Under the pieces are notes generated by a model that did not search any database, had not been told where the DNA came from, and saw only the letters and a list, made by a program, of their open reading frames with translations. Positions 8,240 to 15,796 of a stretch of 46,170 nt of DNA are shown here, in pieces. This stretch comes from Cytophagales bacterium (GTDB lineage Bacteria; Bacteroidota; Bacteroidia; Cytophagales; Cyclobacteriaceae). A program made the position numbers and the translations under genes. Each line of letters begins with the position of its first letter. Position 1 is the first letter of the stretch. The stretch is from contig JAKSBZ010000291.1 of NCBI GenBank assembly GCA_022360875.1, forward strand, positions 1 to 46,170. Direction: 5' to 3'.

Positions 8240-8956
8240 ATGAAGAGAATTCAGTTTAAGGATCTTGTTCTTTTCGAGAACGAAGATTATGCAGTCATCA
8301 ACAAGCCTCCCTTTATTTCGACATTGGAGGACCGGCACATGAGCTACAACATCCTGTCGATGGCCAAGGAAGTGTACGACGACCCGCAAGTCTGCCACAG
8401 GCTGGACAAAGACACAAGCGGAGCACTGGTCATAGCCAAGCACCAGGAGGCTTACCGCCATTTGGCTATTCAGTTTGAAAAACGCAAAGTAGAAAAAGTA
8501 TACCATGCGATATCTGAAGGGCTTCATGAGTTCAAAGACAAAACATGCCAGCTTCCGATACTCCAGCTTAAAAAAGGAATTGTAAAAATCGACTTCCGCG
8601 AAGGCAAGGCCGCCGAAACTGTTTTCAACACTATCGAAGGCTACAAACACCACACGCTGGTCGAGGCAAGACCGAGAACCGGACGCATGCACCAAATACG
8701 CATACATTTGTCGTCCTTAAAAGCACCGATCGTCAGCGACGAAAAATACGGCGGACAGCCATTTTTTCTGTCGAAAATCAAGCGAAAATATGCTGCGGGA
8801 AAATACGGAGAAGAACAGCCGCTAATCAAGCGATTTGCCCTGCACGCCCGAAGAATAGACTTCCTGGGTCTGGACGGCCAACCTCTCAGCATCGAGGCGC
8901 CCTACCCGAAAGATTTTCAGGTGCTCGTCAAACAACTTGAGAAAAACAGGTATTAA
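8240..8956 (+). CDS. RluA-family RNA pseudouridine synthase
   Basis: The protein isomerises uridine to pseudouridine in rRNA or tRNA. The catalytic motif HRLDKDTSG, whose Asp attacks the target base, is at about residues 54-62. The downstream EARPRTGRMHQIRIHL segment is the conserved RNA-binding/active-site motif of the RluA group. Length from ATG 8240 is 238 residues, typical for a member without an S4 domain. The first ATG is at 8240; an in-frame TTG at 8207 would add 11 residues that do not look conserved, so I prefer the ATG. Which RNA position it modifies cannot be told from sequence alone. Confidence 0.88.
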   Translation: MKRIQFKDLVLFENEDYAVINKPPFISTLEDRHMSYNILSMAKEVYDDPQVCHRLDKDTSGALVIAKHQEAYRHLAIQFEKRKVEKVYHAISEGLHEFKDKTCQLPILQLKKGIVKIDFREGKAAETVFNTIEGYKHHTLVEARPRTGRMHQIRIHLSSLKAPIVSDEKYGGQPFFLSKIKRKYAAGKYGEEQPLIKRFALHARRIDFLGLDGQPLSIEAPYPKDFQVLVKQLEKNRY

Positions 8957-9034
8957 TTGGCTTTGCAATTTTTGCCAAATTTTTATGCTAAATAACTCCT
9001 GAGAAAAATACAAATAGGCACAAATGCTTAAATG

Positions 9035-9074
9035 AAAAAAGAGACAGGCTCACGAAGCTTGTCTCTTTTCTTTT
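9035..9074. terminator. Bidirectional terminator between pseudouridine synthase and sugar transporter
   Basis: A 10-pair stem (9041-9050 with 9056-9065, one G-T pair, loop CACGA) is flanked by an A6 tract on the left and a T-rich tract on the right. It can therefore end transcription from both convergent genes. Confidence 0.82.
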
Positions 9075-9131
9075 ATTATGAAAAACAGCGCGAAACTTAA
9101 ACAGATCCCGCTGCCGATTTTCATTAAAGTA

Positions 9132-10361
9132 TTATTTTACCACTTTCGAACCCCAAACAGCGTAGCTGAAGATATAAAGGAATCCGAAAACAGGTACAAT
9201 AAATGAAAACTGAATACCGCTGACATCAGCCAAAGCACCCTGAATAAGAGGAAGCAAAGCGCCACCCAAAATACCCATTACCAATGCACCTGATGCTTTT
9301 CCGGTAAGTTTGCCCATATCCTGCAAACCAAGAGGGAAAATACATCCCCACATCACGGAGTTGAACAAACCAACACCTACCAAACTCCATGCTGCAAGAG
9401 TGCCTCCGGTAAGCATAGCCAAAACAGTAAGTACGGCCGCACAAACTGCAACCGTCGCCAGCACTGTGCGGTTAGAAACCTTGGAAAGGATGGCAGAACC
9501 GGCAAAACGTCCGATCATCAAACAACCCCAGTACATCGAAACATAGAAGGCGGCATCGGAAGCGTTGAGATTCATAATGCTTTTCAGCCCCATGAAGTCG
9601 ATCATAAACGTACCAACGCTCACTTCAGAACCCACATAGAAGAAAATCGCCAACACGCCCAGCACCAAATGTCTGCGGTTCCACGGCGTACCTTCCACTG
9701 CTTCTTCTGAAGAAGTCTCAATATCCAGCTTAGGCAAATTCAGTTTGTTAACGATGATGGCAAGGATAAATACGAAAACAGCCACGCCAACGTAAGGCAC
9801 CTGCACTGCCGCCGCTTTCTCTGCCACTGAAGTTGCTTTTTCAGCCGCTCCAAGCACAAGAAAAGAGATCAGAATAGGACCTACAGTTGTCGCAAGCGAG
9901 TTGAATCCGCCAGCCATGTTCATGCGAACCGGAGCTCCCTCAGGAGAACCCAAAGCAGAGATGTACGGGTTGCAGGCCACCTGAAGAATGGTTACGCCTG
10001 TTCCCATAACAAACAACGAGATCAGAAAAGCCGGGAACGACACCAAAAGTCCTGCAGGATAAAAACCCAGAAGACCACAGGCCAAGAAAAGAAGTCCCGC
10101 CACGATGCCTTTGTGGTAGCCGATTTTATTCAGCAGCATGCTTGACGGAGTCGCCATCACGAAGTAGGCAAGAAAAAAGGCAAAGTTGACAAGGTTTGCC
10201 TGAGTGTTGTTCAAATCGAAGACCCCTTTCATGTAAGGCATCATCAGGTTGTTCATAACAGTCACGAGTCCCCATACAAAAAACAGGGATGTCATGATCG
10301 CCAAAGGGCCAGTGTAATTAGCCTTTTGTTCCTTAGAGAGTGTTGTTTGTTGTGTAGCCAT
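9132..10361 (-). CDS. FucP/GluP-like sugar:proton symporter (MFS)
   Basis: This 409-residue protein has about twelve hydrophobic membrane segments and belongs to the FucP branch of the major facilitator superfamily, which imports L-fucose, glucose or galactose with protons. Diagnostic segments are FFVWGLVTVMNN in the first helix, NFAFFLAYFVMATPSS, and VACNPYISALG after helix 4/5, all typical of the family. The short soluble loop between the two six-helix halves is at about residues 205-225. The substrate is not decidable. It is a single gene; the 5' region holds a 7-bp inverted repeat about 110 bases upstream that might bind a regulator. Confidence 0.88.
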   Translation of the reverse strand: MATQQTTLSKEQKANYTGPLAIMTSLFFVWGLVTVMNNLMMPYMKGVFDLNNTQANLVNFAFFLAYFVMATPSSMLLNKIGYHKGIVAGLLFLACGLLGFYPAGLLVSFPAFLISLFVMGTGVTILQVACNPYISALGSPEGAPVRMNMAGGFNSLATTVGPILISFLVLGAAEKATSVAEKAAAVQVPYVGVAVFVFILAIIVNKLNLPKLDIETSSEEAVEGTPWNRRHLVLGVLAIFFYVGSEVSVGTFMIDFMGLKSIMNLNASDAAFYVSMYWGCLMIGRFAGSAILSKVSNRTVLATVAVCAAVLTVLAMLTGGTLAAWSLVGVGLFNSVMWGCIFPLGLQDMGKLTGKASGALVMGILGGALLPLIQGALADVSGIQFSFIVPVFGFLYIFSYAVWGSKVVK

Positions 10362-10472
10362 TTCAGCTTTTTGAGTTTTTAATCAATATTATTTCAATAT
10401 ATTTATAAAGCTGCCGGCGCTCCTCACCGGCAATCTCATATTCATGCTTCTATACTAATCTGTTTTCTATGT

Positions 10473-10498
10473 CTGCACTTTTAAAATCTATAGTGCAG
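10473..10498. promoter_or_regulatory. Inverted repeat, possible operator for the sugar transporter gene
   Basis: CTGCACT (10473-10479) and its exact reverse complement AGTGCAG (10492-10498) are separated by 12 AT-rich bases. The repeat lies about 110 bases upstream of the transporter start in a long gap, which suits a regulator-binding site. No regulator gene is adjacent. Confidence 0.35.
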
Positions 10499-10926
10499 TA
10501 GACAATTTCTCTTCATATTTACAATTATTAAAAACTGCATTTGAACTTTCGCAAAAAAACACCCACCCAAACTATTCAAATTGCATCTTTTCGCTATTGT
10601 CGGCAATCTTTATTATTGTTTCATTTATTCAAAAAAACACTTCAACATTTAAACGCTCTAACAAAGGCATATTAGAATTTCTTTTACATTAACGCTATTT
10701 CATATGAAGTATTTTTTAAATGCCAATAATCCTCTTTTTAATTTTCTTAAAAAAGAAGTTAAGTCATTTTTTTGCAGCTTTCCTTAGTATCCGGGGCAGA
10801 AAACAATCGCAAAGACAACTCGCGCGCAACGCGAAGAACTTCATATGCCGTTCTGCCAAAGCCTTTCAGGCACCTTCAGAAGCTGATTTCCAATACTAAA
10901 TCTTTGTTTTCCCTAAATTTCAGAAA

Positions 10927-10951
10927 TAAAAAAAGGCCCGTGTTAGGGCCT
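10927..10951 (-). terminator. Terminator of pdhB
   Basis: On the minus strand AGGCCC pairs with GGGCCT (10946-10951 and 10934-10939) around a 6-base loop and is followed by a run of seven T (10927-10933 as A on the plus strand). It sits 27 bases after the stop codon of pdhB. Confidence 0.85.
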
Positions 10952-10977
10952 CCTTCCTGCAATTTAAATATCGGTTG

Positions 10978-11955
10978 CTACTGATACATCACCTCTTTTA
11001 CCAGCTTCACGCATCTGGCCGGGTTCGGCAGCGTCTCTTCTATCAGCGTCGGCGCATAACAAAGCGGCACATCCAAACTGTTGAGTTTTTTCACCGGAGC
11101 GTCCAGATAATCGAAAGCATGCTTCTGCACTTGATAGGTTATGTCTGTGGCAATAGAAGCCATTGGCCAGGCCTCTTCAACTATCACCAGGCGGTTGGTT
11201 TTCTTCACAGAATCGATTACTGTTTTATAATCCAACGGGCGGACGGTTCTCAAATCAATCACTTCGGCGCTGATGCCTTCTTTGGTCAGCTCGTCCGCGG
11301 CGCTGTTGACCACCTTCATCATTTTGCCGAAAGAAACCAGCGTCACATCGCTTCCCTCGCGAACCACGTCGGCCAAACCGATAGGAATGATGTATTCATT
11401 TTCGGGCACTTCGCCTTTGTCTCCGTACATCAGCTCAGACTCCATGAAAATCACAGGATCGTTGTCTCTGATAGACGCTTTCAAAAGGCCTTTGGCGTCT
11501 TTGGGATTGGACGGAACCACCACTTTTAGGCCCGGACAGTTGGCGTACCAGTTCTCAAAATTCTGCGAATGCTGCGCAGCCAGCTGTCCTGCATTTCCGG
11601 TTGGTCCACGGAAAACCATGGGCACATTGTACTGTCCTCCCGACATAGACAGCATTTTGGCGGCCGAGTTTATCACTTGGTCGATAGCCACCAGGGAAAA
11701 ATTGAAAGTCATGAACTCAATGATCGGGCGAAGGCCGTTCATCGCCGCGCCTACGCCTATGCCTGCGAATCCAAGCTCGGTGATTGGCGTGTCTATCACG
11801 CGCTTGGGGCCGAACTCATCGAGCATCCCCTGGCTCACTTTGTAAGCGCCGTTGTATTGGGCCACTTCCTCACCCATCAGAAAGATGGCTTCGTCTCGTC
11901 TCATTTCTTCGCTCATTGCTTCTCGCAGAGCTTCGCGGAATTGTATTTGTCTCAT
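10978..11955 (-). CDS. pdhB: Pyruvate dehydrogenase E1 component, beta subunit
   Basis: This 325-residue protein is the beta half of a heterotetrameric alpha-keto acid dehydrogenase E1. It has the transketolase pyrimidine-binding domain first (residues ~1-175; GEEVAQYNGAYKVSQGM, with the Glu that activates thiamine diphosphate, and DTPITELGFAGIGVG) and the transketolase C-terminal domain after it (~195-320; IDLRTVRPLD). Sequence style fits PdhB rather than the branched-chain enzyme, but that distinction rests on similarity alone. The alpha subunit is not adjacent. A promoter with TTGACA and TATTTTTG lies immediately upstream and a strong terminator follows, so the gene is monocistronic, which is common in Bacteroidota. 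Confidence 0.92.
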   Translation of the reverse strand: MRQIQFREALREAMSEEMRRDEAIFLMGEEVAQYNGAYKVSQGMLDEFGPKRVIDTPITELGFAGIGVGAAMNGLRPIIEFMTFNFSLVAIDQVINSAAKMLSMSGGQYNVPMVFRGPTGNAGQLAAQHSQNFENWYANCPGLKVVVPSNPKDAKGLLKASIRDNDPVIFMESELMYGDKGEVPENEYIIPIGLADVVREGSDVTLVSFGKMMKVVNSAADELTKEGISAEVIDLRTVRPLDYKTVIDSVKKTNRLVIVEEAWPMASIATDITYQVQKHAFDYLDAPVKKLNSLDVPLCYAPTLIEETLPNPARCVKLVKEVMYQ

Positions 11956-11986
11956 GGTTATGAATGCCAGTTAAAAGGACATTGTC

Positions 11987-12018
11987 CAAAAATAAAGGTT
12001 AAAAATTTTGTTTGTCAA
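11987..12018 (-). promoter_or_regulatory. Promoter of pdhB (TTGACA, 18 bases, TATTTTTG)
   Basis: Read on the minus strand, TTGACA (12018-12013) is followed after 18 bases by TATTTTTG (11994-11987), a match to the Bacteroidota -33/-7 promoter type. It lies about 32 bases before the pdhB start codon. Confidence 0.6.
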
Positions 12019-12123
12019 CCAAATAGTTTGAATGGTCTTGGTCTTTTTGTGTGTTACTAATACGTAAAATTACAAGTTGTCAGCTAATTAACAAATCCTG
12101 CCCTTCCTTACTTGCCAGGGGGC

Positions 12124-12154
12124 AAAAAAAAAGCCTGCCAAAATTGACAGACTT
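12124..12154 (-). terminator. Terminator of the TPR/OmpA-like lipoprotein gene
   Basis: A 10-pair stem on the minus strand (AAGTCTGTCA with TGGCAGGCTT, including G-U pairs) closes a four-base loop and is followed by nine T. The same DNA has mismatches when read on the plus strand, so it is directional. It lies 24 bases after the stop codon. Confidence 0.82.
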
Positions 12155-12177
12155 TTCAGTATCCTTCAAACGAGTGA

Positions 12178-13959
12178 TTATTTCACAGCGTTTTTAAATG
12201 ACTCTTCTGAAGCGATGTTGGCAAATTCCAAATCGTTGATCGCTTTTTCTTTCAAGCTGGCGTTCAACTGAGTCGCTTTAGCAAGAACGCGAACAGCATC
12301 AGCTGTTTTTCCGGCTCTTGTAAGAGCGATAGCTTCAACATAGTACGCCTTAGCAAAGTTTTTGTCAAGCTCAGCAGCTTCTTTCAAGGTAGCCGCAGCG
12401 TTTTGGTACTCTTTGTTCAAAAGCTGTGAAAGCCCTTTGTTGAACAAGTTGTCTGCAGTGCGCGTAGCAGAAGACAATGTCGCGATAGCTTCCTCGTACT
12501 TAGCCAAACGAACTTCGATAGCTCCTTTAGTTGCATTGATGTTGCCTGCAGAATAACGGTCAGGATTCATAGACGATGCTTTTGAAATCATTTCGTAAGC
12601 TTTTGCCACGTTTCCTTGCAACAGATAAGCACCCGCCATGTTAGCGTAAGACTCAGGATTTTCGTGCAGCTTGTTAGCCAGTTCCGCTTCTGTGATCGCT
12701 TTTTCAGCCAGTTTGTTCACATGCTTTCCTGCTTCGGCTTCCGCCATGTAAACTGCAGACAGGTTGTTGTGCGCAGTCCAGTCGTTCGACTTCTTCACAA
12801 GAATTTCATAGTAGCGTTTCTTCTCCTTGATAGAAGGAGTCATGTGCGCTGCCCAAAGCATTTCGTTTTTAGAAAGCGTGTCAACTTTCATCGTTCCGTT
12901 AGCGATCTGCTTAGCCAAAACAGCAATTTCAGCGTTTGTTTTCTTCTCTTTAACAGTCAGCACTTCTGTTTTTGCATTACGCAAAGAAGGGTACATGCCT
13001 CTGAACATTGTGCGGTAGAAAGGAAGTTTTTCCAATTTGTTTTGCTTCTCCTCGAAAGTTCCCGCGCCGTTCACAATGCGAAGCGCTTCGTTTTTCTGAG
13101 CCTGAGACAGTTTGTCAAAATCAGCCAAAGCGGTTTTAAACTGAGTCCAGTTGTCTACCACAGGCTTAAGAATGAAGTCGATTTTGTCTGCAGTTCCTTT
13201 GTAGTCGTAACGCTTCATCAGTTTTCTGTACTCTCTCTCAACGGCCGCAGCACGCTTTTCAGAAAGATTTGAGTTTACGCGCTCAGAACCTTCAGGCGAG
13301 TGAGTACCCGTGATGATCACTGTGCGGGTTACGTTTTTCTCAGCAACAAACGCCTTCAGAGCCTTCGACTGGTTGCGGTTGGCTGAAGAGCGAACGTTCA
13401 GGTACGGGCTTCCCTGAGGGAAGAAGAACTCTGCATATGTAGGGATCAGCTCCTCTTGGTCGTTGTATCCGTGGTTGGCAAACACCGGGCTTGCTACTTT
13501 TTCAACCAATGTCGAAGTCGTAATCAGTCCCTTGGCGATAGCGAAATCTTCCATAGCCACTTTTTCGTTGCCCGAACGGCTGTCAACTGCGCGGCCGGTG
13601 ATTACCAAGTCGCCGTTGCCCATGTTCTGCTTGTACGGGAAAGAAAATTTCTCAGACACCTTAGGCTGCACAGACGCATCCGGGTAATCGTTTCCTTTCA
13701 CTGTAACACTCTGCAGCTTCTCTTTCTTGTTCCCGTATTTGTAAGCAGGATCTATAACATAATTGAGATTTTTCTTCATCATCTTCTGAGGAAGAACAGC
13801 CGACATCTCGAAATCTACTTGGTCCGCATGAACCTCCAAAGGGTTAGGAGTTACGGTCAGTTGCTGCTCTTTGGCCAGCTTAGCCATTTTGTTAAGAGAG
13901 CACCCCGAAAAAGTCATTGCGCCTGCAAGCACGCACAAAGGGATAAAACGCTTCTTCAT
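12178..13959 (-). CDS. OmpA-like/TPR repeat lipoprotein
   Basis: From ATG 13959 this is a 593-residue protein. The N-terminus KKRFIPLCVLAGAMTFSGC is a lipoprotein signal with a lipobox ending in SGC. Residues ~45-160 are beta-rich and unassigned. Residues ~165-245 look like an OmpA-type peptidoglycan-binding domain (AEFFFPQGSPYLN start, VIITGTHSPEGSERVNSNLS followed by EKRAAAVE), but interrupted relative to the classic form. The C-terminal half (~370-585) contains tandem TPR-like helical pairs (YANMAGAYLLQGNVAKAYEM, TLKEAAELDKNFAKAYYVEA). It probably anchors in the outer membrane facing peptidoglycan and binds partner proteins. An in-frame TTG 15 bases upstream is a less likely start. Similar lipoproteins occur in gliding and T9SS-bearing Bacteroidota; a specific role is not established here. 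Confidence 0.72.
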   Translation of the reverse strand: MKKRFIPLCVLAGAMTFSGCSLNKMAKLAKEQQLTVTPNPLEVHADQVDFEMSAVLPQKMMKKNLNYVIDPAYKYGNKKEKLQSVTVKGNDYPDASVQPKVSEKFSFPYKQNMGNGDLVITGRAVDSRSGNEKVAMEDFAIAKGLITTSTLVEKVASPVFANHGYNDQEELIPTYAEFFFPQGSPYLNVRSSANRNQSKALKAFVAEKNVTRTVIITGTHSPEGSERVNSNLSEKRAAAVEREYRKLMKRYDYKGTADKIDFILKPVVDNWTQFKTALADFDKLSQAQKNEALRIVNGAGTFEEKQNKLEKLPFYRTMFRGMYPSLRNAKTEVLTVKEKKTNAEIAVLAKQIANGTMKVDTLSKNEMLWAAHMTPSIKEKKRYYEILVKKSNDWTAHNNLSAVYMAEAEAGKHVNKLAEKAITEAELANKLHENPESYANMAGAYLLQGNVAKAYEMISKASSMNPDRYSAGNINATKGAIEVRLAKYEEAIATLSSATRTADNLFNKGLSQLLNKEYQNAAATLKEAAELDKNFAKAYYVEAIALTRAGKTADAVRVLAKATQLNASLKEKAINDLEFANIASEESFKNAVK

Positions 13960-14131
13960 TTTATGAAATTTCAAAATTATTAAATGGTTTATTATTGTAA
14001 CAAAGTAATAAAAGATTGCACAAGCACAATTTTATTGAATATGTATCGCAATTATACTAAAAAAAAATGCCTTATATTAGAACTTGTCTATCGGATAATT
14101 TTAAATTTCAACCAAAACATTCAACAACAAA

Positions 14132-14350
14132 ATGAAAAAAATCAATTTTCTTATTGATAATCAGCTGTTTGGTGTATGTACAAAGTTAGCGGAAAAATTT
14201 GGATGGTCAATTGATAAAGTTCGTTTGTTTTTTATCTATATGAATTTTGTAACCTTAGGTTCATCCTCTTTGCTTTACTTATTTTTGGCTCTTGGAATAG
14301 AAATGCGGAAACTGTTACGCCAAAAACTGAGAAGCCTCAGGCCGAACTAA
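14132..14350 (+). CDS. Small PspC-domain-like membrane protein
   Basis: This 72-residue protein resembles a single PspC domain. An amphipathic first half containing GVCTKLAEKFGWSIDKVRL corresponds to the PspC signature (GVCxGLAeyFgwd…VRL). A hydrophobic segment follows at about residues 33-56 and a basic tail ends it (RKLLRQKLRSLRPN). PspC proteins sit in the inner membrane and take part in envelope stress responses; nothing else of a psp locus is nearby. The stop codon TAA overlaps the TAG stop of the converging glycosyltransferase gene by two bases. Confidence 0.7.
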   Translation: MKKINFLIDNQLFGVCTKLAEKFGWSIDKVRLFFIYMNFVTLGSSSLLYLFLALGIEMRKLLRQKLRSLRPN

Positions 14351-15360
14351 ACATTTAGCTCGCTAAATCGTTTCTTTCTCTTCACAAAAAAATCGAACAA
14401 AATAGATCCCTTGTAAATAGGCGGATCCTCATACCGCCAATTCGCCTTCCGTTTTTTTCTTTTCCGAACATTCACTCTCCATTCTTTGCTGAAATCTCCA
14501 AGAGCCAGCAAAACGGCTTTTGCATCCCGATGCTGTCCTTTTCCCAAAAACTGCAAAACCGCCAGCAAATCAAGCATGCAGCGCAACGGCAATTTCCAGC
14601 ACAAAGCGCTTAACTTGGAATTGAGGAAAAGCAGGCGCAGCGAATTGCGGAAATTCAAAAAAGTCTTCCGCGGATTGCTTCTGTGCAGCGTGCCGCCGCC
14701 GACATGGTAGACCTCGGAACTCCCCTGATAATAAACCTTTTTCCCCAGCAGATGAATCCGCCAGCACAGGTCGATTTCCTCCATGTGGGCAAAAAAATCT
14801 TCATCGAAACCTCCAAGCTCGTGGAACACCTCCGAACGGACAAACAAGGCCGCGCCAGTCGCCCAAAACACGGGATGCGTGTCGTTGAACTGCCCGCGGT
14901 CTTCTTCCAAATGATCAAATATTCTCCCGCGGCAGAAAGGATAAGCAAGCGAATCAATAAAACCGCCGCCGGCGCCGGCGTACTCGAGCATGTGAGGCTC
15001 GTGGAAAGAACGGATTTTCGGCTGGCAGGCCGCAACGTCCGCACGCGAATCAAGCAGCTGCTCAAGCGGGCCCAGCCAGTCTTCGGTTACTTTCACGTCG
15101 GAATTGAGAAGCATGTAGTATTCGGCGTCGATTTGCTTGAGCGCGTCATTGTAGCCTTTCGCAAATCCGCCGTTTTGCCGGTTGCGGATCACGGTCACAG
15201 ACGGATGCTCATTCTCAAGAAAATGCAAAGAATTGTCCGTGGAGCAGTTGTCGGCCACGACAACGAATGCCTCAGGAGAAAAGCGGGTAACCGCCGGAAG
15301 GAATTTTTCGAGGAAGTGTTTCCCGTTGTAGTTCAGTATGACGACCGCCGTTTTTGTCAT
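14347..15360 (-). CDS. Family 2 glycosyltransferase
   Basis: This 337-residue enzyme has a GT-A fold of glycosyltransferase family 2, inverting, using an NDP-sugar. Visible motifs are VVILNYNG at the N-terminus, VVADNCSTDNS (nucleotide binding), NGGFAKGYN, LLNSDV (the DxD-equivalent metal site), GGFDEDFF and HMEEIDLCWR (the acceptor/catalytic ED segment). The C-terminus is basic with an aromatic, possibly membrane-associated helix region. It resembles rhamnosyl-/dTDP-sugar transferases of cell-surface polysaccharide synthesis, but the substrate is not decidable. ATG 15360 is chosen because an in-frame TTG at 15384 lies inside the -7 promoter box. Confidence 0.88.
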   Translation of the reverse strand: MTKTAVVILNYNGKHFLEKFLPAVTRFSPEAFVVVADNCSTDNSLHFLENEHPSVTVIRNRQNGGFAKGYNDALKQIDAEYYMLLNSDVKVTEDWLGPLEQLLDSRADVAACQPKIRSFHEPHMLEYAGAGGGFIDSLAYPFCRGRIFDHLEEDRGQFNDTHPVFWATGAALFVRSEVFHELGGFDEDFFAHMEEIDLCWRIHLLGKKVYYQGSSEVYHVGGGTLHRSNPRKTFLNFRNSLRLLFLNSKLSALCWKLPLRCMLDLLAVLQFLGKGQHRDAKAVLLALGDFSKEWRVNVRKRKKRKANWRYEDPPIYKGSILFDFFVKRKKRFSELNV

Positions 15361-15381
15361 GTAATATTTCTTGCTTTTCGA

Positions 15382-15389
15382 CAAAGATA
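15382..15389 (-). promoter_or_regulatory. Promoter -7 box of the glycosyltransferase gene (TATCTTTG)
   Basis: On the minus strand TATCTTTG matches TAnnTTTG and lies 21 bases before ATG 15360. No -33 TTG is evident. It suggests the glycosyltransferase has its own promoter even though ybaB lies upstream in the same orientation, and it argues against the TTG start at 15384. Confidence 0.5.
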
Positions 15390-15434
15390 ATCATCCATAC
15401 CTTAAACGACGGGAAACCAGAAAATATTTTGGGC

Positions 15435-15776
15435 TTAAAACATTCCGCCCAGATTGCTCAGGTCAAGCCCCGGAATGTTCGGAAGCATGCCTTCAGTCGC
15501 CTTTTTCAGTTCTTCTTTGGCTCTTGCCTCAGCTTTTTCGCAAGCATTGTTTACCGCCGCAACAGTCAGATCCTGAATCATCTCTTTGTCTTCGGGCTTC
15601 ACAAGGCTCTGGTCAATATCAATCGAGATCACTTTGCGCTTTCCGTTTACCATGGCTTTCACCATGCCGGCGCCGGCTTCGCCTTCAATTCTTAGCTCTT
15701 CCAGCTTGTCCTGCACTTCTTTTACTCGCGACTGGGCCTCTTTTATCTTGCCCATCATTTTCATCATATCAAACAT
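15435..15776 (-). CDS. YbaB/EbfC family nucleoid-associated protein
   Basis: This 113-residue protein matches the YbaB/EbfC DNA-binding family. It starts with a long helix (MFDMMKMMGKIKEAQSRVKE), followed by the three-stranded core with VKAMVNGKRKVISIDIDQSL, a DLTVAAVNNACEKAEA helix, and a flexible C-terminal tail (GLDLSNLGGMF). Members form tweezers-like dimers that bind DNA. In many bacteria the gene sits next to dnaX and recR; here it follows a T9SS cargo gene by 20 bases, so the two are probably cotranscribed. Confidence 0.92.
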   Translation of the reverse strand: MFDMMKMMGKIKEAQSRVKEVQDKLEELRIEGEAGAGMVKAMVNGKRKVISIDIDQSLVKPEDKEMIQDLTVAAVNNACEKAEARAKEELKKATEGMLPNIPGLDLSNLGGMF

Positions 15777-15796
15777 GATATTCTCATTTTTTAAGG

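Larger units (their letters stand above)
10362..10977. other. AT-rich intergenic region upstream of the sugar transporter
   Basis: This 616-base gap holds no convincing gene. The part next to the transporter contains a leader hairpin (TGCCGG 10412-10417 with CCGGCA 10427-10432) and the inverted repeat CTGCACT/AGTGCAG (10473-10498). The middle (about 10500-10770) is very AT-rich with no structure I can name. The right end carries the pdhB terminator. Confidence 0.6.

Noticed and set aside
10772-10984. 70-residue plus-strand open frame upstream of pdhB
   Set aside because: It runs through the pdhB terminator and into the pdhB stop region and has no recognisable sequence; spurious.
14683-15390. 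235-residue plus-strand frame opposite the glycosyltransferase
   Set aside because: The glycosyltransferase motifs are unambiguous on the minus strand; the opposite frame has no family pattern.
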